Shown: piece by piece, positions 38,670 to 51,600 of the stretch
How positions within the stretch are numbered: position 1 is the stretch's first letter
How the letters are laid out: every line of letters starts with the position of its first letter
DNA from: Acanthosepion esculentum
Lineage: Eukaryota; Mollusca; Cephalopoda; Sepiida; Sepiidae
Length of the DNA stretch: 64,000 bases
Assembly: GCA_964036315.1 (NCBI GenBank)
Contig: OZ038478.1
Location: forward strand, 145,988,565-146,052,564
Reading direction: 5' to 3'
Translations under genes and position numbers: made by a program
The notes under the pieces: generated by a model
What the model saw: the letters and a program-made list of their open reading frames with translations, nothing else
The model's database searches: none
Told to the model about the DNA's origin: nothing

Positions 38670-41262
38670 TTTATTCTTATTATTATAGAGTTCACTTGGC
38701 TATTGGCTACTCCCTTAGACTGCATTGATAACAATCTTTGTTGCATGAAGAAAGGGACAAAACTAAGAGAAAAAAATTAAGAGCCCAACACATGAGTCTT
38801 TCCATTTTGTTTACCACTCTTATTCCTTTTATTCTTATTATTATAGAGTTCACTTGGCTATTGGCTACTCCCTTAGACTGCATTGATAACCATCTTTGTT
38901 GCACTAAGAATGGGACAAAAATAAGAGAAAAAATTAAGAGCCCAACACATGAGTCTTTCCATTTTGTTTACCGTCCTTATTGCTTTTATTCTTATTATTA
39001 TAGAGTTCACTTGGCTATTGGCTACTCCCTTAGACTGCATTGATAACCATCTTTGTTGCACTAAGAATGGGACAAAACTAAGAGAAAAAATTAAGAGCCC
39101 AACACATGAGTCTTTCCATTTTGTTTACCGTCCTTATTGCTTTTATTCTTATTATTATAGAGTTCACTTGGCTATTGGCTACTCCCTTAGACTGCATTGA
39201 TAACCATCTTTGTTGCACTAAGAATGGGACAAAACTAAGAGAAAAAATTAAGAGCCCAACACATGAGTCTTTCCATTTTGTTTACCGTCCTTATTGCTTT
39301 TATTCTTATTATTATAGAGTTCACTTGGCTATTGGCTACTCCCTTAGACTGCATTGATAACCATCTTTGTTGCATGAAGAAAGGGACAAAACTAAGAGAC
39401 AAAAATTAAGAGCCCAACACATGAGTCTTTCCATTTTGTTTACCACTCTTATTGCTTTTATTCTTATTATTATAGAGTTCACTTGGCTATTGGCTACTCC
39501 CTTAGACTGCATTGATAACCATCTTTGTTGCATGAAGAAAGGGACAAAACTAAGAGACAAAAATTAAGAGCCCAACACATGAGTCTTTCCATTTTGTTTA
39601 CCACTCTTGTTGCTTTTATTCTTATTATTATAGAGTTCATTTGGCTATTGGCTACTCCCTTAGACTGCATTGATAACCATCTTTGTTGCATTAAGAAAGG
39701 GACAAAACTAAGAGAAAAAAATTAAGAGCCCAACACATGAGTCTTTCAATTTTGTTTACCGTCCTTATTGCTTTTATTCTTATTATTATAGAGTTCACTT
39801 GGCTATTGGCTACTCCCTTAGACTGCATTGATAACCATCTTTGTTGCACTAAGAATGGGACAAAACTAAGAGAAAAAATTAAGAGCCCAACACATGAGAC
39901 TTTCCATTTTGTTTACCGTCCTTATTGCTTTTATTCTTATTATTATAGAGTTCACTTGGCTATTGGCTACTCCCTTAGACTGCATTGATAACCATCTTTG
40001 TTGCATGAAGAAAGGGACAAAACTAAGAGACAAAAATTAAGAGCCCAACACATGAGTCTTTCCATTTTGTTTACCACTCTTGTTGCTTTTATTCTTATTA
40101 TTATAGAGTTCATTTGGCTATTGGCTACTCCCTTAGACTGCATTGATAACCATCTTTGTTGCATGAAGAAAGGGACAAAACTAAGAGACAAAAATTAAGA
40201 GCCCAACACATGAGTCTTTCCATTTTGTTTACCACTCTTATTGCTTTTATTCTTATTATTATAGAGTTCACTTGGCTATTGGCTACTCCCTTAGACTGCA
40301 TTGATAACAATCTTTGTTGCATGAAGAAAGGGACAAAACTAAGAGAAAAAAATTAAGAGCCCAACACATGAGTCTTTCCATTTTGTTTACCACTCTTATT
40401 CCTTTTATTCTTATTATTATAGAGTTCACTTGGCTATTGGCTACTCCCTTAGACTGCATTGATAACCATCTTTGTTGCACTAAGAATGGGACAAAATTAA
40501 GAGAAAAAATTAAGAGCCCAACACATGAGTCTTTCCATTTTGTTTACCGTCCTTATTGCTTTTATTCTTATTATTATAGAATTCACTTGGCTATTGGCTA
40601 CTCCCTTAGACTGCATTGATAACCATCTTTGTTGCACTAAGAATGGGACAAAACTAAGAGAAAAAATTAAGAGCCCAACACATGAGTCTTTCCATTTTGT
40701 TTACCGTCCTTATTGCTTTTATTCTTATTATTATAGAGTTCACTTGGCTATTGGCTACTCCCTTAGACTGCATTGATAACCATCTTTGTTGCACTAAGAA
40801 TGGGACAAAACTAAGAGAAAAAATTAAGAGCCCAACACATGAGTCTTTCCATTTTGTTTACCGTCCTTATTGCTTTTATTCTTATTATTATAGAGTTCAC
40901 TTGGCTATTGGCTACTCCCTTAGACTGCATTGATAACCATCTTTGTTGCATGAAGAAAGGGACAAAACTAAGAGACAAAAATTAAGAGCCCAACACATGA
41001 GTCTTTCCATTTTGTTTACCACTCTTATTGCTTTTATTCTTATTATTATAGAGTTCACTTGGCTATTGGCTACTCCCTTAGACTGCATTGATAACCATCT
41101 TTGTTGCATGAAGAAAGGGACAAAACTAAGAGACAAAAATTAAGAGCCCAACACATGAGTCTTTCCATTTTGTTTACCACTCTTGTTGCTTTTATTCTTA
41201 TTATTATAGAGTTCATTTGGCTATTGGCTACTCCCTTAGACTGCATTGATAACCATCTTTGT
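38670..41262. repeat. 10-monomer duplication (lag 1576 bp)
   Basis: GATAACAATC (38728, 40304), CTTATTCCTTTT (38819, 40395), three successive ACCGTCC monomers and the CTTGTTGC/GTTCATTTGG monomer recur in order. The 1576-bp lag is ten monomers minus four, in step with the A6 monomers in each unit. Copy-specific changes include CAAAAATAAGAG (38917) against CAAAATTAAGAG (40493), and GAATTCAC (40579). Confidence 0.82.
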
Positions 41263-42609
41263 TGCATGAAGAAAGGGACAAAACTAAGAGACAAAAATTA
41301 AGAGCCCAACACATGAGTCTTTCCATTTTGTTTACCACTCTTATTGCTTTTATTCTTATTATTATAGAGTTCACTTGGCTATTGGCTACTCCCTTAGACT
41401 GCATTGATAACCATCTTTGTTGCATGAAGAAAGGGACAAAACTAAGAGACAAAAATTAAGAGCCCAACACATGAGTCTTTCCATTTTGTTTACCGCTCTT
41501 ATTGCTTTTATTCTTATTATTATAGAGTTCACTTGGCTATTGGCTACTCCCTTAGACTGCATTGATAACCATCTTTGTTGCATTAAGAAACGGACAAAAC
41601 TAAGAGAAAAAATTAAGAGCCCAACACATGAGTCTTTCCATTTTGTTTACCGTCCTTATTGCTTTTATTCTTATTATTATAGAGTTCACTTGGCTATTGG
41701 CTACTCCCTTAGACTGCATTGATAACCATCTTTGTTGCATGAAGAAAGGGACAAAACTAAGAGAAAAAAATTAAGAGCCCAACACATGAGTCTTTCCATT
41801 TTGTTTACCGCTCTGATTGCTTTTATTCTTATTATTATAGATTTCACGCGGCTATTGGCTACTACCTTAGACTGCATTGATAACCATCTTTGTTGCATGA
41901 AGAAAGGGACAAAACTAAGAGAAAAAAATTAAGAGCCCAACACATGAGTCTTTCCATTTTGTTTACCACTCTTATTGCTTTTATTCTTATTATTATAGAG
42001 TTCACTTGGCTATTGGCTACTCCCTTAGACTGCATTGATAACCATCTTTGTTGCATGAAGAAAGGGACAAAACTAAGTGACAAAAATTAAGAGCCCAACA
42101 CATGAGTCTTTCCATTTTGTTTACCACTCTTATTGCTTTTATTCTTATTATTATAGAGTTCACTTGGCTATTGGCTACTCCCTTAGACTGCATTGATAAC
42201 CATCTTTGTTGCATGAAGAAAGGGACAAAACTAAGAGAAAAAAATTAAGAGCCCAACACATGAGTCTTTCCATTTTGTTTACCGCTCTTATTGCTTTTAT
42301 TCTTATTATTATAGAGTTCACTTGGCTATTGGCTACTCCCTTAGACTGCATTGATAACCATCTTTGTTGCATTAAGAAAGGGACAAAACTAAGAGAAAAA
42401 AATTAAGAGCCCAACACATGAGTCTTTCCATTTTGTTTACAGCTCTTATTGCTTTTATTCTTATTATTATAGAGTTCACGTGGCTATTGGCTACTCCCTT
42501 AGACTGCATTGATAACCATCTTTGTTGCATTAAGAAAGGGACAAAACTAAGAGAAAAAAATTAAGAGCCCAACACATGAGTCTTTCAATTTTGTTTACCG
42601 TCCTTATTG

Positions 42610-45600
42610 CTTTTATTCTTATTATTATAGAGTTCACTTGGCTATTGGCTACTCCCTTAGACTGCATTGATAACCATCTTTGTTGCACTAAGAATGGGAC
42701 AAAATTAAGAGAAAAAATTAAGAGCCCAACACATGAGTCTTTCCATTTTGTTTACCGTCCTTATTGCTTTTATTCTTATTATTATAGAGTTCACTTGGCT
42801 ATTGGCTACTCCCTTAGACTGCATTTATAACCATCTTTGTTGCACTAAGAATGGGACAAAACTAAGAGAAAAAATTAAGAGCCCAACACATGAGTCTTTC
42901 CATTTTGTTTACCGTCCTTATTGCTTTTATTCTTATTATTATAGAGTTCACTTGGCTATTGGCTACTCCCTTAGACTGCATTGATAACCATCTTTGTTGC
43001 ACTAAGAATGGGACAAAACTAAGAGAAAAAATTAAGAGCCCAACACATGAGTCTTTCCATTTTGTTTACCGTCCTTATTGCTTTTATTCTTATTATTATA
43101 GAGTTCACTTGGCTATTGGCTACTCCCTTAGACTGCATTGATAACCATCTTTGTTGCATGAAGAAAGGGACAAAACTAAGAGAAAAAAATTAAGAGCCCA
43201 ACACATGAGTCTTTCCATTTTGTTTACCACTCTTATTGCTTTTATTCTTATTATTATAGAGTTCACTTGGCTATTGGCTACTCCCTTAGACTGCATTGAT
43301 AACCATCTTTGTTGCATGAAGAAAGGGACAAAACTAAGAGACAAAAATTAAGAGCCCAACACATGAGTCTTTCCATTTTGTTTACCACTCTTGTTGCTTT
43401 TATTCTTATTATTATAGAGTTCATTTGGCTATTGGCTACTCCCTTAGACTGCATTGATAACCATCTTTGTTGCATGAAGAAAGGGACAAAACTAAGAGAC
43501 AAAAATTAAGAGCCCAACACATGAGTCTTTCCATTTTGTTTACCACTCTTATTGCTTTTATTCTTATTATTATAGAGTTCACTTGGCTATTGGCTACTCC
43601 CTTAGACTGCATTGATAACCATCTTTGTTGCATGAAGAAAGGGACAAAACTAAGAGACAAAAATTAAGAGCCCAACACATGAGTCTTTCCATTTTGTTTA
43701 CCACTCTTATTCCTTTTATTCTTATTATTATAGAGTTCACTTGGCTATTGGCTACTCCCTTAGACTGCATTGATAACCATCTTTGTTGCATGAAGAAAGG
43801 GACAAAACTAAGAGACAAAAATTAAGAGCCCAACACATGAGTCTTTCCATTTTGTTTACCGCTCTTATTGCTTTTATTCTTATTATTATAGAGTTCACTT
43901 GGCTATTGGCTACTCCCTTGGACTGCATTGATAACCATCTTTGTTGCATTAAGAAAGGGACAAAACTAAGAGACAAAAATTAAGAGCCCAACACATGAGT
44001 CTTTCCATTTTGTTTACCACTCTTATTGCTTTTATTCTTATTATTATAGAGTTCACTTGGCTATTGGCTACTCCCTTAGACTGCATTGATAACCATCTTT
44101 GTTGCATGAAGAAAGGGACAAAACTAAGAGACAAAAATTAAGAGCCCAACACATGTGTCTTTCCATTTTGTTTACCGCTCTTATTGCTTTTATTCTTATT
44201 ATTATAGAGTTCACTTGGCTATTGGCTACTCCCTTAGACTGCATTGATAACCATCTTTGTTGCATTAAGAAAGGGACAAAACTAAGAGACAAAAATTAAG
44301 AGCCCAACACATGAGTCTTTCCATTTTGTTTACCACTCTTATTGCTTTTATTCTTATTATTATAGAGTTCACTTGGCTATTGGCTACTCCCTTAGACTGC
44401 ATTGATAACCATCTTTGTTGCATGAAGAAAGGGACAAAACTAAGAGACAAAAATTAAGAGCCCAACACATGAGTCTTTCCATTTTGTTTTCCGCTCTTAT
44501 TGCTTTTATTCTTATTATTATAGAGTTCACTTGGCTATTGGCTACTCCCTTAGACTGCATTGATAACCATCTTTGTTGCATGAAGAAAGGGACAAAACTA
44601 AGAGACAAAAATTAAGAGCCCAACACATGAGTCTTTCCATTTTGTTTACCACTCTTATTGCTTTTATTCTTATTATTATAGAGTTCACTTGGCTATTGGC
44701 TACTCCCTTAGACTGCATTGATAACCATCTTTGTTGCATGAAGAAAGGGACAAAACTAAGAGACAAAAATTAAGAGCCCAACACATGAGTCTTTCCATTT
44801 TGTTTACCGCTCATATTGCTTTTATTCTTATTATTATAGAGTTCACTTGGCTATTGGCTACTCCCTTAGACTGCATTGATAACCATCTTTGTTGCATGAA
44901 GAAAGGGACAAAACTAAGAGACAAAAATTAAGAGCCCAACACATGAGTCTTTCCATTTTGTTTACCACTCTTATTGCTTTTATTCTTATTATTATAGAGT
45001 TCACTTGGCTATTGGCTACTCCCTTAGACTGCATTGATAACCATCTTTGTTGCATGAAGAAAGGGACAAAACTAAGAGACAAAAATTAAGAGCCCAACAC
45101 ATGAGTCTTTCCAATTTGTTTACCACTCTTATTGCTTTTATTCTTATTATTATAGAGTTCACTTGGCTATTGGCTACTCCCTTAGACTGCATTGATAACC
45201 ATCTTTGTTGCATGAAGAAAGGGACAAAACTAAGAGACAAAAATTAAGAGCCCAACACATGAGTCTTTCAATTTTGTTTACCGTCCTTATTGCTTTTATT
45301 CTTATTATTATAGAGTTCACTTGGCTATTGGCTTTTCCCTTAGACTGCATTGATAACCATCTTTGTTGCACTAAGAATGGGACAAAACTAAGAGACAAAA
45401 TTAAGAGCCCAACACATGAGACTTTCCATTTTGTTTACCGTCCTTATTGCTTTTATTCTTATTATTATAGAGTTCACTTGGCTATTGGCTACTCCCTTAG
45501 ACTGCATTGATAACCATCTTTGTTGCATGAAGAAAGGGACAAAACTAAGAGACAAAAATTAAGAGCCCAACACATGAGTCTTTCCATTTTGTTTACCACT

Positions 45601-47388
45601 CTTGTTGCTTTTATTCTTATTATTATAGAGTTCATTTGGCTATTGGCTACTCCCTTAGACTGCATTGATAACCATCTTTGTTGCATGAAGAAAGGGACAA
45701 AACTAAGAGACAAAATTAAGAGCCCAACACATGAGTCTTTCCATTTTGTTTACCACTCTTATTGCTTTTATTCTTATTATTATAGAGTTCACTTGGCTAT
45801 TGGCTACTCCCTTAGACTGCATTGATAACAATCTTTCTTGCATGAAGAAAGGGACAAAACTAAGAGAAAAAAATTAAGAGCCCAACACATGAGTCTTTCC
45901 ATTTTGTTTACCACTCTTATTCCTTTTATTCTTATTATTATAGAGTTCACTTGGCTATTGGCTACTCCCTTAGACTGCATTGATAACCATCTTTGTTGCA
46001 CTAAGAATGGGACAAAATTAAGAGAAAAAATTAAGAGCCCAACACATGAGTCTTTCCATTTTGTTCACCGTCCTTATTGCTTTTATTCTTATTATTATAG
46101 AGTTCACTTGGCTATTGGCTACTCCCTTAGACTGCATTGATAACCATCTTTGTTGCACTAAGAATGGGACAAAACTAAGAGAAAAAATTAAGAGCCCAAC
46201 ACATGAGTCTTTCCATTTTGTTTACCGTCCTTATTGCTTTTATTCTTATTATTATAGAGTTCACTTGGCTATTGGCTACTCCCTTAGACTGCATTGATAA
46301 CCATCTTTGTTGCACTAAGAATGGGACAAAACTAAGAGAAAAAATTAAGAGCCCAACACATGAGTCTTTCCATTTTGTTTACCGTCCTTATTGCTTTTAT
46401 TCTTATTATTATAGAGTTCACTTGGCTATTGGCTACTCCCTTAGACTGCATTGATAACCATCTTTGTTGCATGAAGAAAGGGACAAAACTAAGAGACAAA
46501 AATTAAGAGCCCAACACATGAGTCTTTCCATTTTGTTTACCACTCTTATTGCTTTTATTCTTATTATTATAGAGTTCACTTGGCTATTGGCTACTCCCTT
46601 AGACTGCATTGATAACCATCTTTGTTGCATGAAGAAAGGGACAAAACTAAGAGACAAAAATTAAGAGCCCAACACATGAGTCTTTCCATTTTGTTTACCA
46701 CTCTTGTTGCTTTTATTCTTATTATTATAGAGTTCATTTGGCTATTGGCTACTCCCTTAGACTGCATTGATAACCATCTTTGTTGCATGAAGAAAGGGAC
46801 AAAACTAAGAGACAAAAATTAAGAGCCCAACACATGAGTCTTTCCATTTTGTTTACCACTCTTATTGCTTTTATTCTTATTATTATAGAGTTCACTTGGC
46901 TATTGGCTACTCCCTTAGACTGCATTGATAACCATCTTTGTTGCATGAAGAAAGGGACAAAACTAAGAGACAAAAATTAAGAGCCCAACACATGAGTCTT
47001 TCCATTTTGTTTACCACTCTTATTCCTTTTATTCTTATTATTATAGAGTTCACTTGGCTATTGGCTACTCCCTTAGACTGCATTGATAACCATCTTTGTT
47101 GCATGAAGAAAGGGACAAAACTAAGAGACAAAAATTAAGAGCCCAACACATGAGTCTTTCCATTTTGTTTACCGCTCTTATTGCTTTTATTCTTATTATT
47201 ATAGAGTTCACTTGGCTATTGGCTACTCCCTTAGACTGCATTGATAACCATCTTTGTTGCATTAAGAAAGGGACAAAACTAAGAGACAAAAATTAAGAGC
47301 CCAACACATGAGTCTTTCCATTTTGTTTACCACTCTTATTGCTTTTATTCTTATTATTATAGAGTTCACTTGGCTATTGGCTACTCCC
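42610..47388. repeat. 21-monomer duplication (lag 3313 bp)
   Basis: About 42610-44075 matches 45923-47388. Shared marks: ACAAAATTAAGAG (42699, 46012), three ACCGTCC A6 monomers, CTTGTTGC/GTTCATTTGG (near 43390, 46703), CTTATTCCTTTT and a CATTAAG monomer. The match breaks where the right copy has TTAGGCTGC (47391). From here to 60.2 kb ACCACTC is the prevalent form at the CpG site. Confidence 0.82.
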
Positions 47389-47550
47389 TTAGGCTGCATT
47401 GATAACCATCTTTGTTGCATGAAGAAAGGGACAAAACTAAGAGACAAAAATTAAGAGCCCAACACTTGAGTCTTTCCATTTTGTTTACCACTCTTATTGC
47501 TTTTATTCTTATTATTATAGAGTTCACTTGGCTATTGGCTACTCCCTTAG
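43950..47550. repeat. 3.5-kb segment, left copy of a distant duplication
   Basis: It matches 54840-57966 in three steps: lag 10889 for 43950-44400, lag 10573 for about 44700-45550, and lag 10416 for about 45700-47550. The steps differ by 316 bp (two monomers) and 157 bp (one monomer), so the right copy has lost, or this one gained, whole monomers. Marks: CATGTGTCTTTCC (44152), GTTTTCCGCTC (44488), ACCGCTCATATTG (44812), CCAATTTG (45111), GGCTTTTCCC (45330, private) and TCTTTCTTGC (45833, private). Confidence 0.85.
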
Positions 47551-48681
47551 ACTGCATTGATAACCATCTTTGTTGCATGAAGAAAGGGACAAAACTAAGA
47601 GACAAAAATTAAGAGCCCAACACATGAGTCTTTCCATTTTGTTTACCACTCTTATTGCTTTTATTCTTATTATTATAGAGTTCACTTGGCTATTGGCTAC
47701 TCCCTTAGACTGCATTGATAACCATCTTTGTTGCATGAAGAAAGGGACAAAACTAAGAGACAAAAATTAAGAGCCCAACACATGAGTCTTTCCATTTTGT
47801 TTACCACTCTTGTTGCTTTTATTCTTATTATTATAGAGTTCATTTGGCTATTGGCTACTCCCTTAGACTGCATTGATAACCATCTTTGTTGCATGAAGAA
47901 AGGGACAAAACTAAGAGACAAAAATTAAGAGCCCAACACATGAGTCTTTCCATTTTGTTTACCACTCTTATTGCTTTTATTCTTATTATTATAGAGTTCA
48001 CTTGGCTATTGGCTACTCCCTTAGACTGCATTGATAACCATCTTTGTTGCATGAAGAAAGGGACAAAACTAAGAGACAAAAATTAAGAGCCCAACACATG
48101 AGTCTTTCCATTTTGTTTACCACTCTTATTCCTTTTATTCTTATTATTATAGAGTTCACTTGGCTATTGGCTACTCCCTTAGACTGCATTGATAACCATC
48201 TTTGTTGCATGAAGAAAGGGACAAAACTAAGAGACAAAAATTAAGAGCCCAACACATGAGTCTTTCCATTTTGTTTACCGCTCTTATTGCTTTTATTCTT
48301 ATTATTATAGAGTTCACTTGGCTATTGGCTACTCCCTTAGACTGCATTGATAACCATCTTTGTTGCATTAAGAAAGGGACAAAACTAAGAGACAAAAATT
48401 AAGAGCCCAACACATGAGTCTTTCCATTTTGTTTACCACTCTTATTGCTTTTATTCTTATTATTATAGAGTTCACTTGGCTATTGGCTACTCCCTTAGGC
48501 TGCATTGATAACCATCTTTGTTGCATGAAGAAAGGGACAAAACTAAGAGACAAAAATTAAGAGCCCAACACTTGAGTCTTTCCATTTTGTTTACCACTCT
48601 TATTGCTTTTATTCTTATTATTATAGAGTTCACTTGGCTATTGGCTACTCCCTTAGACTGCATTGATAACCATCTTTGTTG
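46450..48681. repeat. 7-monomer HOR, two tandem units (lag 1106 bp)
   Basis: About 46450-47575 matches 47556-48681, almost exactly one unit. The order is ACCACTC; CTTGTTGC/GTTCATTTGG; ACCACTC; CTTATTCCTTTT; ACCGCTC with CATTAAG; TTAGGCTGC (47392, 48498); and AACACTTGAG (47461, 48567). All monomers are 158 bp, so the lag is exactly 7 x 158. I saw almost no private changes, so this is one of the youngest duplications. Confidence 0.88.
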
Positions 48682-51600
48682 CACTAAGAATGGGACAAAA
48701 CTAAGAGAAAAAATTAAGAGCCCAACACATGAGTCTTTCCATTTTGTTTACCGTCCTTATTGCTTTTATTCTTATTATTATAGAGTTCACTTGGCTATTG
48801 GCTACTCCCTTAGACTGCATTGATAACCATCTTTGTTGCACTAAGAATGGGACAAAACTAAGAGAAAAAATTAAGAGCCCAACACATGAGTCTTTCCATT
48901 TTGTTTACCGTCCTTATTGCTTTTATTCTTATTATTATAGAGTTCACTTGGCTATTGGCTACTCCCTTAGACTGCATTGATAACCATCTTTGTTGCATGA
49001 AGAAAGGGACAAAACTAAGAGACAAAAATTAAGAGCCCAACACATGAGTCTTTCCATTTTGTTTACCACTCTTATTGCTTTTATTCTTATTATTATAGAG
49101 TTCACTTGGCTATTGGCTACTCCCTTAGACTGCATTGATAACCATCTTTGTTGCATGAAGAAAGGGACAAAACTAAGAGACAAAAATTAAGAGCCCAACA
49201 CATGAGTCTTTCCATTTTGTTTACCACTCTTGTTGCTTTTATTCTTATTATTATAGAGTTCATTTGGCTATTGGCTACTCCCTTAGACTGCATTGATAAC
49301 CATCTTTGTTGCATGAAGAAAGGGACAAAACTAAGAGACAAAAATTAAGAGCCCAACACATGAGTCTTTCCATTTTGTTTACCACTCTTATTGCTTTTAT
49401 TCTTATTATTATAGAGTTCACTTGGCTATTGGCTACTCCCTTAGACTGCATTGATAACCATCTTTGTTGCATGAAGAAAGGGACAAAACTAAGAGACAAA
49501 AATTAAGAGCCCAACACATGAGTCTTTCCATTTTGTTTACCACTCTTATTCCTTTTATTCTTATTATTATAGAGTTCACTTGGCTATTGGCTACTCCCTT
49601 AGACTGCATTGATAACCATCTTTGTTGCATGAAGAAAGGGACAAAACTAAGAGACAAAAATTAAGAGCCCAACACTTGAGTCTTTCCATTTTGTTTACCA
49701 CTCTTATTGCTTTTATTCTTATTATTATAGAGTTCACTTGGCTATTGGCTACTCCCTTAAACTGCATTGATAACAATCTTTGTTGCATGAAGAAAGGGAC
49801 AAAACTAAGAGAAAAAAATTAAGAGCCCAACACATGAGTCTTTCCATTTTGTTTACCGCTCTTATTGCTTTTATTCTTATTATTATAGAGTTCACTTGGC
49901 TATTGGCTACTCCCTTAGACTGCATTGATAACCATCTTTGTTGCACTAAGAATGGGACAAAACTAAGAGAAAAAATTAAGAGCCCAACACATGAGTCTTT
50001 CCATTTTGTTTACCGTCCTTATTGCTTTTATTCTTATTATTATAGAGTTCACTTGGCTATTGGCTACTCCCTTAGACTGCATTGATAACCATCTTTGTTG
50101 CATGAAGAAAGGGACAAAACTAAGAGACAAAAATTAAGAGCCCAACACATGAGTCTTTCCATTTTGTTTACCACTCTTATTCCTTTTATTCTTATTATTA
50201 TAGAGTTCACTTGGCTATTGGCTACTCCCTTAGACTGCATTGATAACCATCTTTGTTGCATGAAGAAAGGGACAAAACTAAGAGACAAAAATTAAGAGCC
50301 CAACACATGAGTCTTTCCATTTTGTTTACCGCTCTTATTGCTTTTATTCTTATTATTATAGAGTTCACTTGGCTATTGGCTACTCCCTTAGACTGCATTG
50401 ATAACCATCTTTGTTGCATTAAGAAAGGGACAAAACTAAGAGACAAAAATTAAGAGCCCAACACATGAGTCTTTCCATTTTGTTTACCACTCTTATTGCT
50501 TTTATTCTTATTATTATAGAGTTCACTTGGCTATTGGCTACTCCCTTAGGCTGCATTGATAACCATCTTTGTTGCATGAAGAAAGGGACAAAACTAAGAG
50601 ACAAAAATTAAGAGCCCAACACTTGAGTCTTTCCATTTTGTTTACCACTCTTATTGCTTTTATTCTTATTATTATAGAGTTCACTTGGCTATTGGCTACT
50701 CCCTTAGACTGCATTGATAACCATCTTTGTTGCATGAAGAAAGGGACAAAACTAAGAGACAAAAATTAAGAGCCCAACACTTGAGTCTTTCCATTTTGTT
50801 TACCACTCTTATTGCTTTTATTCTTATTATTATAGAGTTCACTTGGCTATTGGCTACTCCCTTAAACTGCATTGATAACAATCTTTGTTGCATGAAGAAA
50901 GGGACAAAACTAAGAGAAAAAAATTAAGAGCCCAACACATGAGTCTTTCCATTTTGTTTACCGCTCTTATTGCTTTTATTCTTATTATTATAGAGTTCAC
51001 TTGGCTATTGGCTACTCCCTTAGACTGCATTGATAACCATCTTTGTTGCACTAAGAATGGGACAAAACTAAGAGAAAAAATTAAGAGCCCAACACATGAG
51101 TCTTTCCATTTTGTTTACCGTCCTTATTGCTTTTATTCTTATTATTATAGAGTTCACTTGGCTATTGGCTACTCCCTTAGACTGCATTGATAACCATCTT
51201 TGTTGCATGAAGAAAGGGACAAAACTAAGAGACAAAAATTAAGAGCCCAACACATGAGTCTTTCCATTTTGTTTACCACTCTTATTCCTTTTATTCTTAT
51301 TATTATAGAGTTCACTTGGCTATTGGCTACTCCCTTAGACTGCATTGATAACCATCTTTGTTGCATGAAGAAAGGGACAAAACTAAGAGACAAAAATTAA
51401 GAGCCCAACACATGAGTCTTTCCATTTTGTTTACCGCTCTTATTGCTTTTATTCTTATTATTATAGAGTTCACTTGGCTATTGGCTACTCCCTTAGACTG
51501 CATTGATAACCATCTTTGTTGCATTAAGAAAGGGACAAAACTAAGAGACAAAAATTAAGAGCCCAACACATGAGTCTTTCCATTTTGTTTACCACTCTTA

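Larger units (their letters stand above)
37184..42610. repeat. ACCGTCC/CACTAAG domain rich in 157-bp monomers
   Basis: This stretch introduces a haplotype with CACTAAGAATGGG and an A6 tract, followed in the next monomer by ACCGTCC. Groups of consecutive A6 monomers occur at 38.9-39.3 kb, 40.5-40.9 kb and 42.7-43.1 kb. Several duplications overlap: 37010-37810 to 41899-42699 (lag 4889), 37640-38255 to 39690-40305 (lag 2050), 38670-39686 to 40246-41262 (lag 1576), and 35280-35765 to 41431-41916 (lag 6151), the last bringing the CACGCGGC/CTACTACC monomer (41846) from the 29-mer HOR. The coupled CTTGTTGC plus GTTCATTTGG monomer first appears here (about 38030-38064). Confidence 0.82.
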
